From Oscheius sp. JU75 (Eukaryota; Nematoda; Chromadorea; Rhabditida; Rhabditidae), in the NCBI GenBank assembly GCA_037178855.1, contig JASJZC010000005.1, positions 2,976,001-3,040,000 on the forward strand: a DNA stretch of 64,000 bases, read 5' to 3'. A model generated the notes under the pieces. That model was not told the DNA's origin. It was given only the letters and a program-made list of their open reading frames with translations, and did not search any database. Of this stretch, positions 47,818 to 59,786 are shown in pieces (within the stretch, counting starts at the first letter, position 1; each line of letters opens with the position of its first letter). The translations under genes were made by a program, and so were the position numbers.

Positions 47818-48131
47818 TCAAAAGTTGCTCTTTTTGATCAAGTCGAGTATCTTGGCATTCTTCGCCTTATCTTCATAGGAATACAGATCGCTGCATCTAT
47901 TCGTACACTTTCGGAAACGCTCCTGTGAATCGTTGGTCTTCTTTATTTCAGCAGGAGTTATGGACTTGGGCGGCATGGGACGCGGAAGAACTTTGACACA
48001 AGTGTCCTCACAGAACTGAGGACGAAGATCCTCATTAGCAACCGAAACAACGATCTGGAATCATCTAACTCTTTCCCAGCATGAACAGAACAAACCAGGA
48101 GAACTACAAAACAAAGGTGGACGAGCTTCAT
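47818..48131 (-). CDS. Small secreted protein with two CxxxC motifs
   Basis: Two exons from ATG 48131, with an intron of about 41 nt after residue 12. The start MKLVHLCFVVLLIVVSVANE is a clear signal peptide. The mature part, about 70 aa, has QFCEDTC and RKCTNRC, two CxxxC pairs likely to form two disulfides (helical-hairpin style), and ends ILDLIKKSNF. The family is not recognised; size and layout are like nematode secreted peptides. It lies 167 nt downstream of the Aurora kinase gene on the same strand. Confidence 0.65.
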
Positions 48132-48298
48132 TGTGGCGGCTCTGTGTAAAATTGTTTTCGAGACCGAGCGGTGAAGATTTATGACTGGTCTTGACAGCAA
48201 TGTGCTAAAGACCTGTGTTCAAGACCATTTTTCAAATGAAGAACAAGAAAGAGACGATCCATGTTCATTTACAAGTACAAAGTTTTTATGAAGCAGTA

Positions 48299-49570
48299 CT
48301 ATTGCTCGTTTTCGATGGACTTCAGACATCCGTCTTGACTAGTAGGAGGGCGAACGAATTTCGTCGTGTCGGAAGGACGGGCTAGAGGAACCGGCATCGA
48401 CGGAGGTGCAGCTGTAGTCGACTCAGAGACTGCGTTGCTGAGCGGAGAACGCGAGACAGACGAACTACGGCGACGGCGCTAATAACAAAACTATTGAACC
48501 AGAAAGTAACACAACAAACCACGAGCTTGTCATCTTCAGGTCGTCGTCCTGTATTGTTTACGATCCAGGGATGAGCAATGACATTGTCAAGGGACAATCG
48601 GCACATGGGGTCTTTCACTATGACTTTGCGAAGCAGATCGTGAGCCTGCTGGCTCACATGAGTCGGAATTGTGAAACGGACGTCCTTGATCCTCTTGATG
48701 GTGTCTTCCTGTCTGGCACATTCGAAGGGAGGATGCCCACACAGCATCTCATACATCAGGATGCCGAGCGACCAAATGTCAACCTGAAGCATACAGCATT
48801 ATCTTTTTGACAAAATAAAAAATTACATTATGGTCGTGAGGCTCTCCGTTGGTGATTTCAGGCGGCAAGTAGTCCAGCGTTCCGCAAACCGTCTGACGCT
48901 TCTGTCCCTTTGCAATAACGGACCATCCGAAATCGCTCAGAAGTAGATTGTTATCGCCGTCGATGAGTAGATTTTCGGGCTTGATGTCCCGATGATAGAC
49001 GGTCTTGGAGTGGCAGTAGCGAAGAGCAAGCGCCAATTGACGTACAAAACTAAAGAAAGGAGGCTTTACGGAAGAATAGAACTACTTACTGGGCCACTTC
49101 CTTCTCGTCCAGTCGACCTTTCTCCTTCATGTACTTGTAGAGCTCTCCCTTCTCGGCAAAATTCAGAATGATGTAAACACGATCGTGGTCGTGGAAATAT
49201 CCGTGCAGACGCAGAATATTTGGATGGCGAAGATGGTACTGGATCTCGATTTCACGGCGGACCTGATGTTCAACACCGTATTGTCTGAGCTGTTTCTTGA
49301 AAATGACCTAAAGTGAAAATGTTCATAAATAATGAAAGTTGTACCTTGAGAGCACAGACGAATTTACTCTTCTTCTCACGGGCGAGGAAAACGCTTCCGA
49401 ATTTTCCACGGCCTAGAGGACGTCCGACCTCGAAGTCATCCAATGTCCATCTAAATATGCACAACTTCCAAGCCCAAATGAAAGATGAAATACCTTTTTG
49501 TCTTTTCCTGTCCCTGTTCTTCCACTTGGGGTGCTGGTCTGGCTTCATTCGATTCTTCTTGGCTCGCCAT
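48299..49570 (-). CDS. aur: Aurora-family serine/threonine kinase
   Basis: ATG 49570 ([15 protein letters not shown]), TAG at 48299-48301. A kinase domain follows a short N-terminus: glycine loop [15 protein letters not shown], catalytic Lys in [21 protein letters not shown], and the Aurora activation segment with [13 protein letters not shown]. The helix [13 protein letters not shown] and [11 protein letters not shown] are Aurora-specific. The C-terminal tail is serine-rich ([14 protein letters not shown]). Aurora kinases control spindle assembly and chromosome segregation. Assignment to A or B type is not possible by eye. The short N-terminus is closer to Aurora B. The gene lies within the spacer of the Tudor-SN palindrome. 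Confidence 0.93.
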
Positions 49571-49904
49571 TTTGCCGGCTATAAAGGAGTTGACTAAAAG
49601 TACAAAACAGGCAAGAGAGACTGCGTTAAGAAAGGAATGATATATCCAGTACGAAACAGAAAAACAGATAATATCGAAAGTCTTCCTTAAAATTTAAAGT
49701 TTTCAAAGACGAGCGGTTCGCGGCTGTCCCGTAGGGCAAAAATACCACCGCGTAGAGATGGAAAATTGGCAAATGGTGACAAAGCAGACCGAAACCGAAC
49801 CCGCCCTGGGACCCTCCCGCCTTCTATTTACCCGCGAATTTGAATAGTTTTTCTATTTCGTGGTCTGCTCTGGCCAATGAGCACTTGACGGACAGGGAAA
49901 TTTA

Positions 49905-52452
49905 AATAAAACATTTATTAGACAAAAATAGCTCGGAAAGAGCAGAACAAATAAAATCAGAAAAAGACATGCAAACATGGATAAAAATTTAGAGATCTCG
50001 TCCGGTGAAGTCGCCAAACTCCCAGATGTTGAGACGTTTAGTACGAGCAGCCTGTTCGACCTCGACGTATTCGTGCATCTGAAGAAAATCGTGAATAGAG
50101 AAGATGTTTGAATCATACCAAGGCCTGAAGGCGAGCCTCCTTCCGCTTGTCAGCTTGGGCGAATCCGTGAGCTATGAGACTCTTTCCAACATCCTCTTTG
50201 CCAGTGGCAGAGTCGACAAAAAGCTGAAATCGGAAGTAACCAAAGGGGCGAGAGATCATACCTGAACATGGTCAACAGAGGAAGCCTTGAACTCCAAGTT
50301 GATCTCAGCATTGGGATAACCAAAGATGATTTTCTCGAAGGCCTCGTAGCATTGTAGCGCGTAATCTTTGTCATTGGGAATGAGGACCAGGGCGAGGGCG
50401 TATTCACGAGCAGCAGGAGAGCATTTGGCGAACTCGGGAGGTATAGCAGCACAGCTGGTTGAGTCGACAGTTTCTCTCTGAATGTTTTTTTTGGAACCAA
50501 ATTAAATAATTGGATTACATTTCCGTAGTCGATGAAGAAGACGTCAGTCTTGGGACCACGAACAGTTTCTACGCGGGCGCGGTACCAAAGGCCATCCTGG
50601 GAGAACAGAGCCAGACAGATGTCGCCTCGTTTCGGCTGATAGGCACCTGACATCGGAGGATGGTTCTTGACGTAATTGCGCATGTCTTCAGTCATCTGCT
50701 CCAGTTTGCTGCCCTCCTCGACTAGTTGAGCGTAGAAGCTTAGAGATCCCTCAACATTTCTCATGTAGGGTAAACAAGAGAAAACAAACCTTGATGGCTT
50801 CGGTGATGACAATCTTCTTGTGCTTGATCTTCCTCACACTGACTTCTTGCAGCTGCACTTCGTCCTCGCACGGCAGTTCCTTGTGGTTGACCCACATGTT
50901 TCTCTTCGAATGTCTTGCTCGTTCTTCGGCCAACTCCATCAGTTTGTAGTGCTTCGTCCTTTCGGCAGAAGCATGGAGGGTGGCGAGACCTTGTTCCAGC
51001 AGCATTTCGGAAATGTTGCACAGAGAGCCTCCTTCTTCCTGGGCGAAAAACAGATAACCAACGAAGTTGCCCATCTTGTCTACGCCGTCAACATCAATTT
51101 GAACTTCGCGTTGCATAAGCATTCGACGAGTGAACGCGGCAGCTTCGTGGCAGAAGGGCTCGTCAGCAGTCTTGGAGCCCTTGGGGGCGCTACGAGGACA
51201 GACAATTCCAGCGAAGATGAAGTTGATGATAGCAGTCGACTTCGGAATAAACAGCTTCACACGAGATCCACTCGTGACGAATTCGACGACTGCTTCCAGC
51301 CTGAATTTGAACTATTGCAACATTTTTTGAAGAGGAACCTTGATCCATCGCTCTTCTGGAGGAGAGGAAGGAATTGCTTGCTGCGAGCCTGATCGTTCTG
51401 TACTTCTTGGACACGCATTACGTCTTTTTTGTCATTTTCAGCAAACAGTCCCTTCTTGTTTTTCTCAGCAGCAGTCTCGGCAGAGAGGAGCAGATCGTAC
51501 TCGCAAGAGCGGCTCTCGTCATCAGCACGATAACGAACGACTTTACTCAGTCCTCTGGCCACCAAAGCTTCAGCAATGTTAACATCTCCGACCTTGACAG
51601 TACAGCAAGTCTTCTCTGGGTACGAGTCGGTCTTTGGCTGGACGTAATCGACAGTGACTGTGACAAGCTTGCCGACGAGGCGTTTGCGTAAGAACTCTCG
51701 GGCACGGAACATGTGTGGAATATCGTACAGAGGGCGATACTGGCGCCCAACGGCCGGCTTCTCGTCCTTGGAATTCTCTCTGAACATGATTTGTTTCGAG
51801 TAAACAAACTGGTTTACCTCGGCATTCTGACAGACGCCAGGTAAATCTTCGTCTCGATGCCATCGTCCTTCTCGACCACGAGCGAATCGTTCATGCAGAC
51901 CTCCATGACTTTGGCTTTGTAGGTTTCTCGGTTGGCAGCCGAAGGAATTTGATAGTCGCGCCAGAGACGTAGCTTCTTCTCTTTGGCCTGTTTCTCGGCT
52001 GCCCTCATCTTCTCGGAACCCTCGGTACACAGACCGATGCTCCAGTCGACGCACTTGGCGAATCCCTCACGTAGAAGAGCTTCGGCAATATTGCCTCTCG
52101 GATGGAAGACAGAGCCGACAAAATTCTGATTCACTGTCGATTCCAGAACCACCTAAATTTTCGAATTTAATTGATATAAGAGAAAGATCAAACCTGTACT
52201 TCTTGCTGCAGAATCCTGGTCTCAACAAAATGCTTCGCCTCGTCTCCGAATGGCTCCCCGGGACGATCGTCACGGCTGGTATTTGGAGCCCGGACTCCGG
52301 ACAGCTGGAGCGTAATGTATTCGAAATTGGGAAGGAGTAGAATCCGGAGAGTGCTTCCGTCTCGTACCTGAATTTGTGTTGAAGACAAGCAATTCTGAAA
52401 ATAGTACCATTTCCACAATAGCATCAATTGGCTTCTGCGTGTGTTTGTCCAC
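49905..52452. repeat. Tudor-SN repeat block, copy C (right palindrome arm)
   Basis: Reverse complement of 43736-46283. At the sites where copies A and B differ, copy C agrees with B in every case checked, so B and C share the more recent common sequence. Confidence 0.93.
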
Positions 52453-53078
52453 AAATTCGCGAAGATCCTTTGTGACAGTTTTGATCTCGCGGACTCCTTT
52501 TGTATTGTCGGCCCACTTTCCGGTCTTGGCAGTCTTCGCCTGGTCTTGCAGTTCGGTCAGCTTCATGAAGTATGGGCTAAATGGGGTCGAGAAACGGACT
52601 CAAAAGAACAAACTCGTTTCTTCCAGGCTTTACTTCCAACCAACCGGCCGCAACAGCAGATTCGGTCACATTTTCGGCGTTATCGGGGTCTGGAATTCTG
52701 CTTGAGCATCAAATTCTGCAAAACCGACTGGTTCCTCCAAGATAAATGCGTCCAGCCTCGCGACTTCCAGCCATGTAGTCCCTCACAAAGTTAACACTCT
52801 GGCCAAGCAGCTTCTTTCGAAGATATTCGCGGGCCTCCCAGGCGAACGGCTCTTCAGCAGGCGTTGGAGAATCACCGGTCGGTCTACGTCCAAGGCGAGG
52901 AGCCAGAACTCCGCTCAAATAAACGGTGCTCTCTGGAGGCGGGCCATTCGAAGCAGCACCTTGGATGACAACGCAATCTCCCGAGATTATCTGAAACTTT
53001 TTCTGCAAGAAGATGTAAGCATCCAACCTGCTTGACAGTACCGCGGAGTCGGCCAGTTGAGCTATTGGAATCAGCCAT
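49989..53078 (-). CDS. tsn-1: Tudor-SN (SND1), ordinary single-array copy
   Basis: ATG 53078 (MADSNSSTGRLRGTVKQ) to TAA 49989-49991. Domains SN1, SN2, SN3, SN4, Tudor and split SN5 in normal order, about 890 aa, the usual length. SN1 (53020-52455) is nearly identical to SN1 of the plus-strand gene (for example PPPESTVYLSG against PPPESIVYLSG), but the first exon and first intron differ, which shows the identity begins abruptly inside intron 1. An acceptor-like CATTTTTCAG lies about 20 nt upstream of the start. This copy is probably the conserved gene. Both copies have intact frames and splice sites in the shared block, so both may be expressed. Confidence 0.9.
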
Positions 53079-53429
53079 CGATTTTTGCGTTTTCCACACC
53101 TGAAAAATGTTGGTGAACGAGCACATGCCAGATTCAACAAGGAGCAACTGAGAAACAAACGTACAACAGACGACGCAAATCCAAATTTACGGTGGGCAAA
53201 ATACGTCTTCAAACCTTCAGATCTTATCGTTTCAAGACCCGCATGCGCGAATTTTCAAATCGAATAAAATGCACAAAAAGTACAAGCCTGGGAGTGTTCA
53301 CCGTTTTCTTGTATCCAGATGAGGATTTTCTGGATCTCATCTCTGCTAGGACGTTTGTTTCGACTAGTGTTACCAGTGCCGTACTCTTATCGACATTGCA
53401 AAAGCATATCTTTATTAACCATTTAACAA

Positions 53430-53965
53430 TCATTTCTGAATGGCGTAAAGATCTTCAAGTGAGGAGAGAATGAGATCCATATGGGCACGAATGTGTGCTA
53501 CGGTTTCGTTGCAATGTTCAGCTTTTTGTGTCAGTACCTAAAACAGAAACGTTTGATGGGGGCAGAAATGGTGAAACCGTGACTTTAGCCTTCACAAACT
53601 GTGCAGCACGATCCAAAGGTAGTTCAACGAATAGATCATCCAACATTTTTACGATTATTTTAGAGCAGTCGCTGCTGAAATTAATAAATTTTTTCTAATT
53701 TGTAGGAAACGATACATTTCTGCGTTGACCATTACATGCTGTCCCAAATTTATCAATGTATTCAAGCTGGGCTGAGCTGATTTCTGAAAACGGCATGTGG
53801 AGTATAGCTAGTAAAATTCAGTACCTGGATTTTCTGAATAGCGAGAAGCAGATACTCGTATTCCCGACACTCATCTAGAATATCTTCTCGGAATTGAACA
53901 GCCTTCAGGTAGTCCGGTCGCAAACTATCGTTTAGAAACTTTTCAAACTCTTGTGCCTTCTCCAT
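53430..53965 (-). CDS. uxt: Prefoldin-like protein UXT
   Basis: Four exons from ATG 53965 to TGA 53430-53432. It begins MEKAQEFEKFLNDSLRPDYL with an N-terminal helix, then a central LINLGQHVMVNAEI and MLDDLFVELPLDRAAQFVKA, and a second helix VLTQKAEHCNETVAHIRAHM. Two coiled-coil helices around a central beta region, about 135 aa, match alpha-type prefoldins, and LDDLFVELPLDRAAQFV aligns with the UXT segment GYGFFLELTLAEALKF. UXT works in the R2TP/prefoldin-like complex. The splice at AT|gtatcg and the acceptor AATTTCAG restore the frame. Confidence 0.75.
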
Positions 53966-54186
53966 TCTTAACTTTCTAGCCTCTGGAAGCCGGTGAAATG
54001 AGCAACAACATTGAAATAAGAGCCGATAAATAGTATGACAAGGCCACAGTATTCTTCAACTTTCTCAACTTTTCAACATTTTTATACAACAATAAAAATG
54101 TTCAATGTACATCCGAGCTTTTGACTTGGTTTTACCCGCTGTTTGAAACATACGCAATCTACACGATTCTAGAAAAAAAACCTAGT

Positions 54187-56200
54187 TTAGTCAGCTATGT
54201 GATCTGGCCGAAGGAACATGGAGAGAACTAATGAGTACGAGTCGATGACTAGTTCGATCTGCTGTCGGCTCTGTAAATATGTGTCAAAGAACCCTAGAAT
54301 AGATTTACCTGATGAAGTCTGTACATAATATCCTCCACGTGGTGTTTCCCATGTAAAAACGGAATCATTTGCAGGAAAATAGCAAGTATGTCTCTGGCCT
54401 GGATAAATGTTTCGAAAGTAATGCTAGGGCAGTACCGAGTCGTAATCGGTCTCTCGACTGATTTGCACCGTCGTATTTAGGACAATTTCTTGAATTTCCT
54501 CGTCAAGTTGCTCGAAGTGGTCTTCCATCCGTGTCGGCGCTTTCGAATCGATGATCATCCTCTGAGCGTCTTTTAACAGTTTGTTTCGCTTAGAATGTTC
54601 TCGTTCCATTTTCGGCGAAGGAGGCAGCTCGGTCTCCGAGAGCGGAGAAATGATGTAAATAAACTTGTGAAGCTGAAAACAGGTTTGAATCTGAAAAAAA
54701 ATACAATTCTAACCTGCATAATGAGCTGATGCCGAAGAAGAAACACGACTACCCGAGCCGGTGCATGTTGCTCGAAGAGCAGCTTCTAGAAATGAACCGA
54801 GAATTAAATAACATGAGAAAACCAACGTTTTTTTGGATAAAAGTTTCGAGCTTGGCCGGCGGATTGAAATGTGCTAAAGCGGCTGCCAGATGGACATCCG
54901 AGGTAAATTGACGACTGAACCGTTTAATGAGTCTGAAAGAGGAAGAGTTCCACAAAAAATACTGTTCCTACTTGCTGAGAGGCTTCGGTCGTGTGGCCGA
55001 AGTGTAGACATTTTGAGCAGCCAGTGGATAGATCACGATGCATCTGGCCCACAAGAGCAGATGTTCCACGATTTGAAAAATCTGGAATATTTTTCAATAT
55101 ATGTATAAAATAAACAAACTTTGAGCATGGGAATACCACTAAGATATTGCAGCTCGGTCAGAGATAACTCCGGCGAACAGTAGGAGAGCAGTTCGTGAAC
55201 ATGTGGATTTCCGTCAGGAGTCGGCCAAATATCCTCGAGAAGAAGAACTCCGTGATATGGACGCATGTTTTTGATGATCTCCATGACTTCTGAATGGTTC
55301 TTAGGAGCCAGATGATTGTGAATAAGAGCTTTCGGCTGGACACAGATCCCGACTTCGATGAAATCGTCCACAAAGCACTAAACACGTGTCTCTGATTAGA
55401 ATAAAGGATATAAACCTGGACAACTCCGGTACGATGAGCATCTTCGTATATCTTGACGAGCATAGCTGCCAGTTTGCTTTTTTGAAGCACCTGTAAATGG
55501 GAAAACATCGTGGAAATGGAGCAAACCTCATTGTAAGGATGGTCTTTTCTATCCTCGGGCAACTGTTCGTCCCAATGGTCCAATTCCTTTCTCATAATCG
55601 ACTCCTGTGTCTCGAAATAGTTGGTGATAGTCTGCATTTCGCAGATGGCCAACGCCAGTTTCGACGATAACTTCTGAAAAAAATGTTTAGAACATTTTTC
55701 GAGTAAAAAAAAACTTGGAAGGCTTCGACAATGTGATAATCTACGTTTGCTGGGAGAACGAACACTATGCTGAATGTCATGGACAAGGTTTCTCCTTCTT
55801 TTAAGAAGGACAGCTTTTTGGGAAAGCCCGCGAATCGGATATTGTCGACTTTCATTTCGAAAGGCTGATTACAGGAGGTGTCCTTGACACAGAGCATTTC
55901 GGCCAGCATTGATGTCGTTAAATTGAACTCGGTTTGGAGTTTTCCCACGCTATCCACTGGAAGCGGTCTAAACTGGAAGCTATCATTGAAAAAAAGAGTA
56001 AGTTACGCGTAAGTCAGGAGGATGGGTTTCTTGCTCAGCATCTTTTCCTTCTGATTGGTTACGACGAGTTTCTCCGGAAGACGGAACGGGTGCATGAAGT
56101 AGAGCTTCTCTCCACTTGTACCATGGGCTACCAACATGACAGCTATTGGTACACCCGTGAAGAAGTCCTCGTACTCGTTCCAACACGTGTCTATGCTCAT
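54187..56200 (-). CDS. nprl3: GATOR1 subunit NPRL3
   Basis: Start ATG 56200 (MSIDTCWNEYEDFF), stop TAA 54187-54189. A longin-type N-terminus (VAHGTSGEKLYFMHPF) is followed by FNLTTSMLAEMLCVKDTSCN, QPFEMKVDNIRFAGFP and FSIVFVLPANVDYHIV, the central NPRL3 core. Later come ALIHNHLAPKNHSEVMEIIK, MRPYHGVLLLEDIW, LLLWATCIVIYPLAAQNVY, and the winged-helix end with FLHGKHHVEDIMYRLHQSRQ. All these match the human protein in order. NPRL3 with NPRL2 and DEPDC5 forms the GATOR1 GTPase activator that turns off TORC1 when amino acids are scarce. The frame near 54730-54960 is exonic on this strand; an overlapping plus-strand frame is a shadow. Upstream CTCTCAG is a likely trans-splice acceptor. Confidence 0.87.
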
Positions 56201-56339
56201 CTCAAGGACTTTTGACACTATTTGCTGAGAGAAAATCAAAGATACTTTGATGGACAGACCAATAATACCAGACCATTTCGTAAGACTGAGTTTATTGGGT
56301 ATCCAGGAGTAAACAGGTGCATGTACAAATGAGATCTAG

Positions 56340-57307
56340 TTAGTCAAGCTCGTCAGTCGATGAGTAGTCGTCTTCGTCCATAACCGTGTTCAGGGTCAGA
56401 CTGATTCGATGACTGAATTCAGATTGAATTGTGGACAAAAAGAGACTGGTACCTCTTCAAGAAGGCCTTCAGTTTAGCAACAGACGCGTCCTGTCCGATT
56501 TCGTTAGTGATATTGACGAAATTTCCAGCCAAATGTCCGTTGTTTAAATAGAATTGGAGAGTAGGCACGCCACCGTTCTTCTAAAGATGCATTGTCTTCC
56601 TGAGAAAAAAAACTCACATAACGGTCGGACATTCCCAAAACGTCACAGGTAGCTCGAGCAAACTTCACTTGAGGGTATTCAGATGCCAAGATCTGCAGAA
56701 TTCTAGATAACAAAAAAGCTTCGAAGGTACCTTGCAAAGGTTTGTGATTTTGTTACAATTTTCGCAATTCGGTTCATAGATGAGTACGGTTATGAGACCT
56801 GGTCCGCTTGACTCGGTCAAGCTCAAAAACTGCGCCTAAAAAAGTTCTTTTATGCGGGAAAATTTAAACGAACCTTTGACTGAATCTCGATCATCCTCCC
56901 ACTGGCTACTTTCTTCAATTCGGTTAGGCGTTTTCTTCTTAGCGATTCCAGAGAGTCTTCGTCCTCATCGGAGCTCTTTTGAGCCTGCTCGCGATCAGTC
57001 TTGTTCCCCTCGAACATTCCTCGTTTGGCTTGACGTAAAATTGCCTTATCTTTCGCTATTTTGTCTTGCGTCTGTTGATCTCGAAACCGTCTCCAATCGT
57101 CCATCACCCCTTTTGGTCCCGTATTCGATCCGGCGCCGAACTGTTTCATGACGTTTGCCTTAATTGATTCAGTGCTTCGAAAAGATAAAGTAAAACCTGA
57201 TGTTCATCCTCGTCGTTCACCACACGAAAACCGCCTTCTTCTTCTTCATCGGAACTACTACAGTATCCAGCAGTTGGACCATCCAGAAGCTTCCTTTCCA
57301 GATTCAT
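56340..57307 (-). CDS. pdcl: Phosducin-like protein (PhLP1/PDCL type)
   Basis: ATG 57307 directly follows TATGTTCAG. It begins MNLERKLLDGPTAGYCSSSD with an acidic stretch, then TGPKGVMDDWRRFRDQQTQ, the conserved G-beta-binding motif of phosducins (NTGPKGVINDWRRFK). A long charged helix leads to a thioredoxin-like fold (ITVLIYEPNCENCNKITNLC, YPQVKFARATCDVLGMSDRY, GVPTLQFYLNNGHLAGNFVN) and an acidic tail (MDEDDYSSTDELD). PhLP1 assists folding of G-beta with the CCT chaperonin. The thioredoxin core has no CxxC redox pair in the normal place but CENC is present at the loop. Stop TAA 56340-56342. Confidence 0.82.
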
Positions 57308-57440
57308 CTGAACATAGAGGAGCTGTTTTCGGCTTGTAAAACGATTAGGTATCTACGAAGTGAACGTGCTTGAACGAAAAGAAAGAAAGGACTATAGGAA
57401 TATGTATTAAAAAAAAAAGGGAACCCGTTTAAAATGGCAT

Positions 57441-59136
57441 TTATGGGGTAATATACTTGTCGAACTTCATCACTTTTTCTCGAATCTTCCCCTTCTGGTG
57501 TCCAGACTCTTGTTCCTCCTGGTCGATCATCTTCCACCGATCCCAGTTGATAAATGGGATTTTTCGCGACTCCAGAATGTTTTTGATTCCGTCATCTGAA
57601 TTCCTTTCTGTTGAAAACAAAATCAGAACAAACTGCTAGTGTTCTTGGCTGACAAATCTTTGACCATTTCTTCGGCCACCAAAGACGATTGCTGCTGTGT
57701 ATCCACAATTACACCCTTCGGTCCATGAGCACACCAACCGACCGCGTAGACACTGGCTCCTTCGGTGCTTGGCATCTTCACTCGGCAGCTGTCGAGCATG
57801 TCAATCATTCCCTAAAAATCTGAATACAATTCAACATAGATATTCAAGACCTTTTCGTTTTTGGGAACTCCGTCAAGAACAATTGTCTCGTAGCCAATGC
57901 TATAAATAAGCAGTCCACATTCCAGTTCTTCAATCGAATTATTTGTCATGTTCAAAACACGAAGGGAGCTGACTCGACCATTGGAATCTTTCATTATAGA
58001 CTCTGGTACGCGGTTGAACAAGAATTGGCAAATCCTGTCGGCTGAAGACTCATGTACGCCATCGAGTAAAACCTGAACTATTTCATCTAAGTAAAAAGAA
58101 ATGGACTACCTTCATTAGTCGTGATTTTCTTCTTGGCATTCCGGGCAGCAAGGCGTTGATTTCGTCCAGTTGTTCCTTAGAAATTTTCGATATTGTTGAC
58201 CAGTTCGGCACCTTGAACTGCTCTCGAAGCTCTTTTACTGTAAAAGAAATCTGAAGAGGATTTTTAGGAGACAAACTAGACCTACATCTAGCGGTCCTCG
58301 TCTTCCTACAACTGAGATCTGTTTGACAGACGATTGTTCAAGAGCGTCGAGACAATTTCCAGGAATGTCTGTAGATCGCAAACCTTGATTTGTACCTGAA
58401 AACCTTTATGGTATTATCGGAAAGGAAACGAACCGTTGGATATGATTCTTGCGCAATCGAGGGCTACATTCCCATTTCCGATTATAACAACATTGCTAGT
58501 ATTGAGGTGTGGTGTCTAATATCAGTTTGTGCCAAGCTTACATAGAACTGACCGAAGAATTCGGAACTCCATTGTACCACGACACAAAGTCTGAGCCCGA
58601 CAAAACATTTCCTGCATCGGATCCTGGAAACGCCTTTCTATGTACTTTCAAAAAAAAGCTGTCGTACCTGGGATAAGTAATTTCCGTGGACGATGAGCTC
58701 CGTACGCTAAGAGAATACCGTCATAAGAGCTAGTCAATTCTTTAAACGTCACATCGGACCCTATTCTGCTTGGATATCGTATTATTTGAAAAGACATACC
58801 TAACATTACAGAAAAGTGACAGACGCTCACGGTTTGTCTCAAACATTTTGTCGAATCCGTGGATACAATTCTTCACCTGAATCGGCACCAATATAAAGTA
58901 CAGAAACAGAGACAAACCTCTTGATGATCGGGAGCAACTCCATATCGAACTAAGCCGAAAGGGACCGGCGCGGCATCAAAAACGTCGACTGTGACATCGG
59001 TACGGCGGAGGAGAGATCCACATGTGAACATTCCTGCTGGTCCGCTGCCAACAATTGCTATTCGAGGACGACTTGATGCAGAAAACGCTCGGCACGGCTT
59101 TATAAGCGAAAGGAAACGGGAAGAAGACCATCTCAT
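57441..59136 (-). CDS. fdxr: Mitochondrial NADPH:adrenodoxin oxidoreductase (FDXR)
   Basis: ATG 59136 lies right after ACCACAG. The N-terminus [20 protein letters not shown] is a basic, serine-rich mitochondrial presequence. The FAD-binding motif is [20 protein letters not shown], followed by [20 protein letters not shown], both diagnostic. An NADP site [17 protein letters not shown] and [15 protein letters not shown] (GWxxxGPxGxI) follow. The end, [14 protein letters not shown], matches the family's REKL tail and fixes the last reading frame; TAA at 57441-57443. The enzyme passes electrons from NADPH to ferredoxin for iron-sulfur cluster and heme biogenesis. About 450 aa, normal for the family. 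Confidence 0.92.
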
Positions 59137-59268
59137 CTGTGGTATACGTTATAGCCCTCAGTCTATGAAAACAAATGATCTACCGAAAAAACGGAGTTCG
59201 GAAAATGGAAACAAGATATACAAAATTTTATACCCCAATAATCACCCATATGAAATATGTTAGCCGAT

Positions 59269-59785
59269 TCAGGACGCTCGATTGGGGAAGAAGGTGATGT
59301 GAACTGCAGAGATCGGTCGGTTCCTCTGGCCCATTTCACACTCATCACTCATTGGAAACAAATCGTCAGTAACCTATAAACTACTGGAACTTTAGAAAAT
59401 TCAACACATACTTTGACTGTGGAAGTGGTTATATGGAACTGCATTGATCCCAAAAAATGTTTTTGAACTTCAAGTGCGAGGACGAGAGCGCGACTGAGAG
59501 AACTTCCCAATCCGTGAATTTTGACCTGAAGAGAAAAATTGAACAGGAAAAACACTACCAACCTCATCGGATTCATTTTCTAGATACTTTATCACCTTCT
59601 TTGCTTGGGACTGAACATGAGTTTTTCTGAAAAGAAACAGTAGAGAACAAATATAGAAAGACCTACTTTGTTACGTAAAAAATATTTTTCTTTGATAGGT
59701 TGTTTGACTGTGGTTTGGGAGGACGGCGTTTTCTAATTTCGTAGTTTTCTGGCTTGATACGGCTGTGAGGTTCGGTGGTCTTCAT
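59269..59785 (-). CDS. pop7: RNase P/MRP subunit POP7 (Rpp20), Alba family
   Basis: ATG 59785 (MKTTEPHSRIKPENYEIRKR), stop TGA 59269-59271. Exons code RRPPKPQSNNLSKKNIFYVT, HVQSQAKKVIKYLENESDEV, KIHGLGSSLSRALVLALEVQ, and FHITTSTVKVTDDLFP. IHGLGxxxxRAxxxALxxQ and STVxVxDxL are the core signatures of Rpp20/POP7. It pairs with Rpp25 to bind the RNA of RNase P and RNase MRP. About 120 aa. Its start codon is one nucleotide from the stop codon of the upstream kish gene. Confidence 0.85.
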
Positions 59786-59786
59786 T

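Noticed and set aside
54729-54911. Possible plus-strand gene starting MPKKKHDYPSRC
   Set aside because: The minus strand here codes conserved NPRL3 segments (FTSDVHLAAALAHF and the following winged-helix part), so the plus frame is a shadow.
57304-57537. Alternative C-terminus of FDXR in the frame with [12 protein letters not shown]
   Set aside because: The other frame ends [14 protein letters not shown], which matches the family's conserved REKL tail and its usual length.
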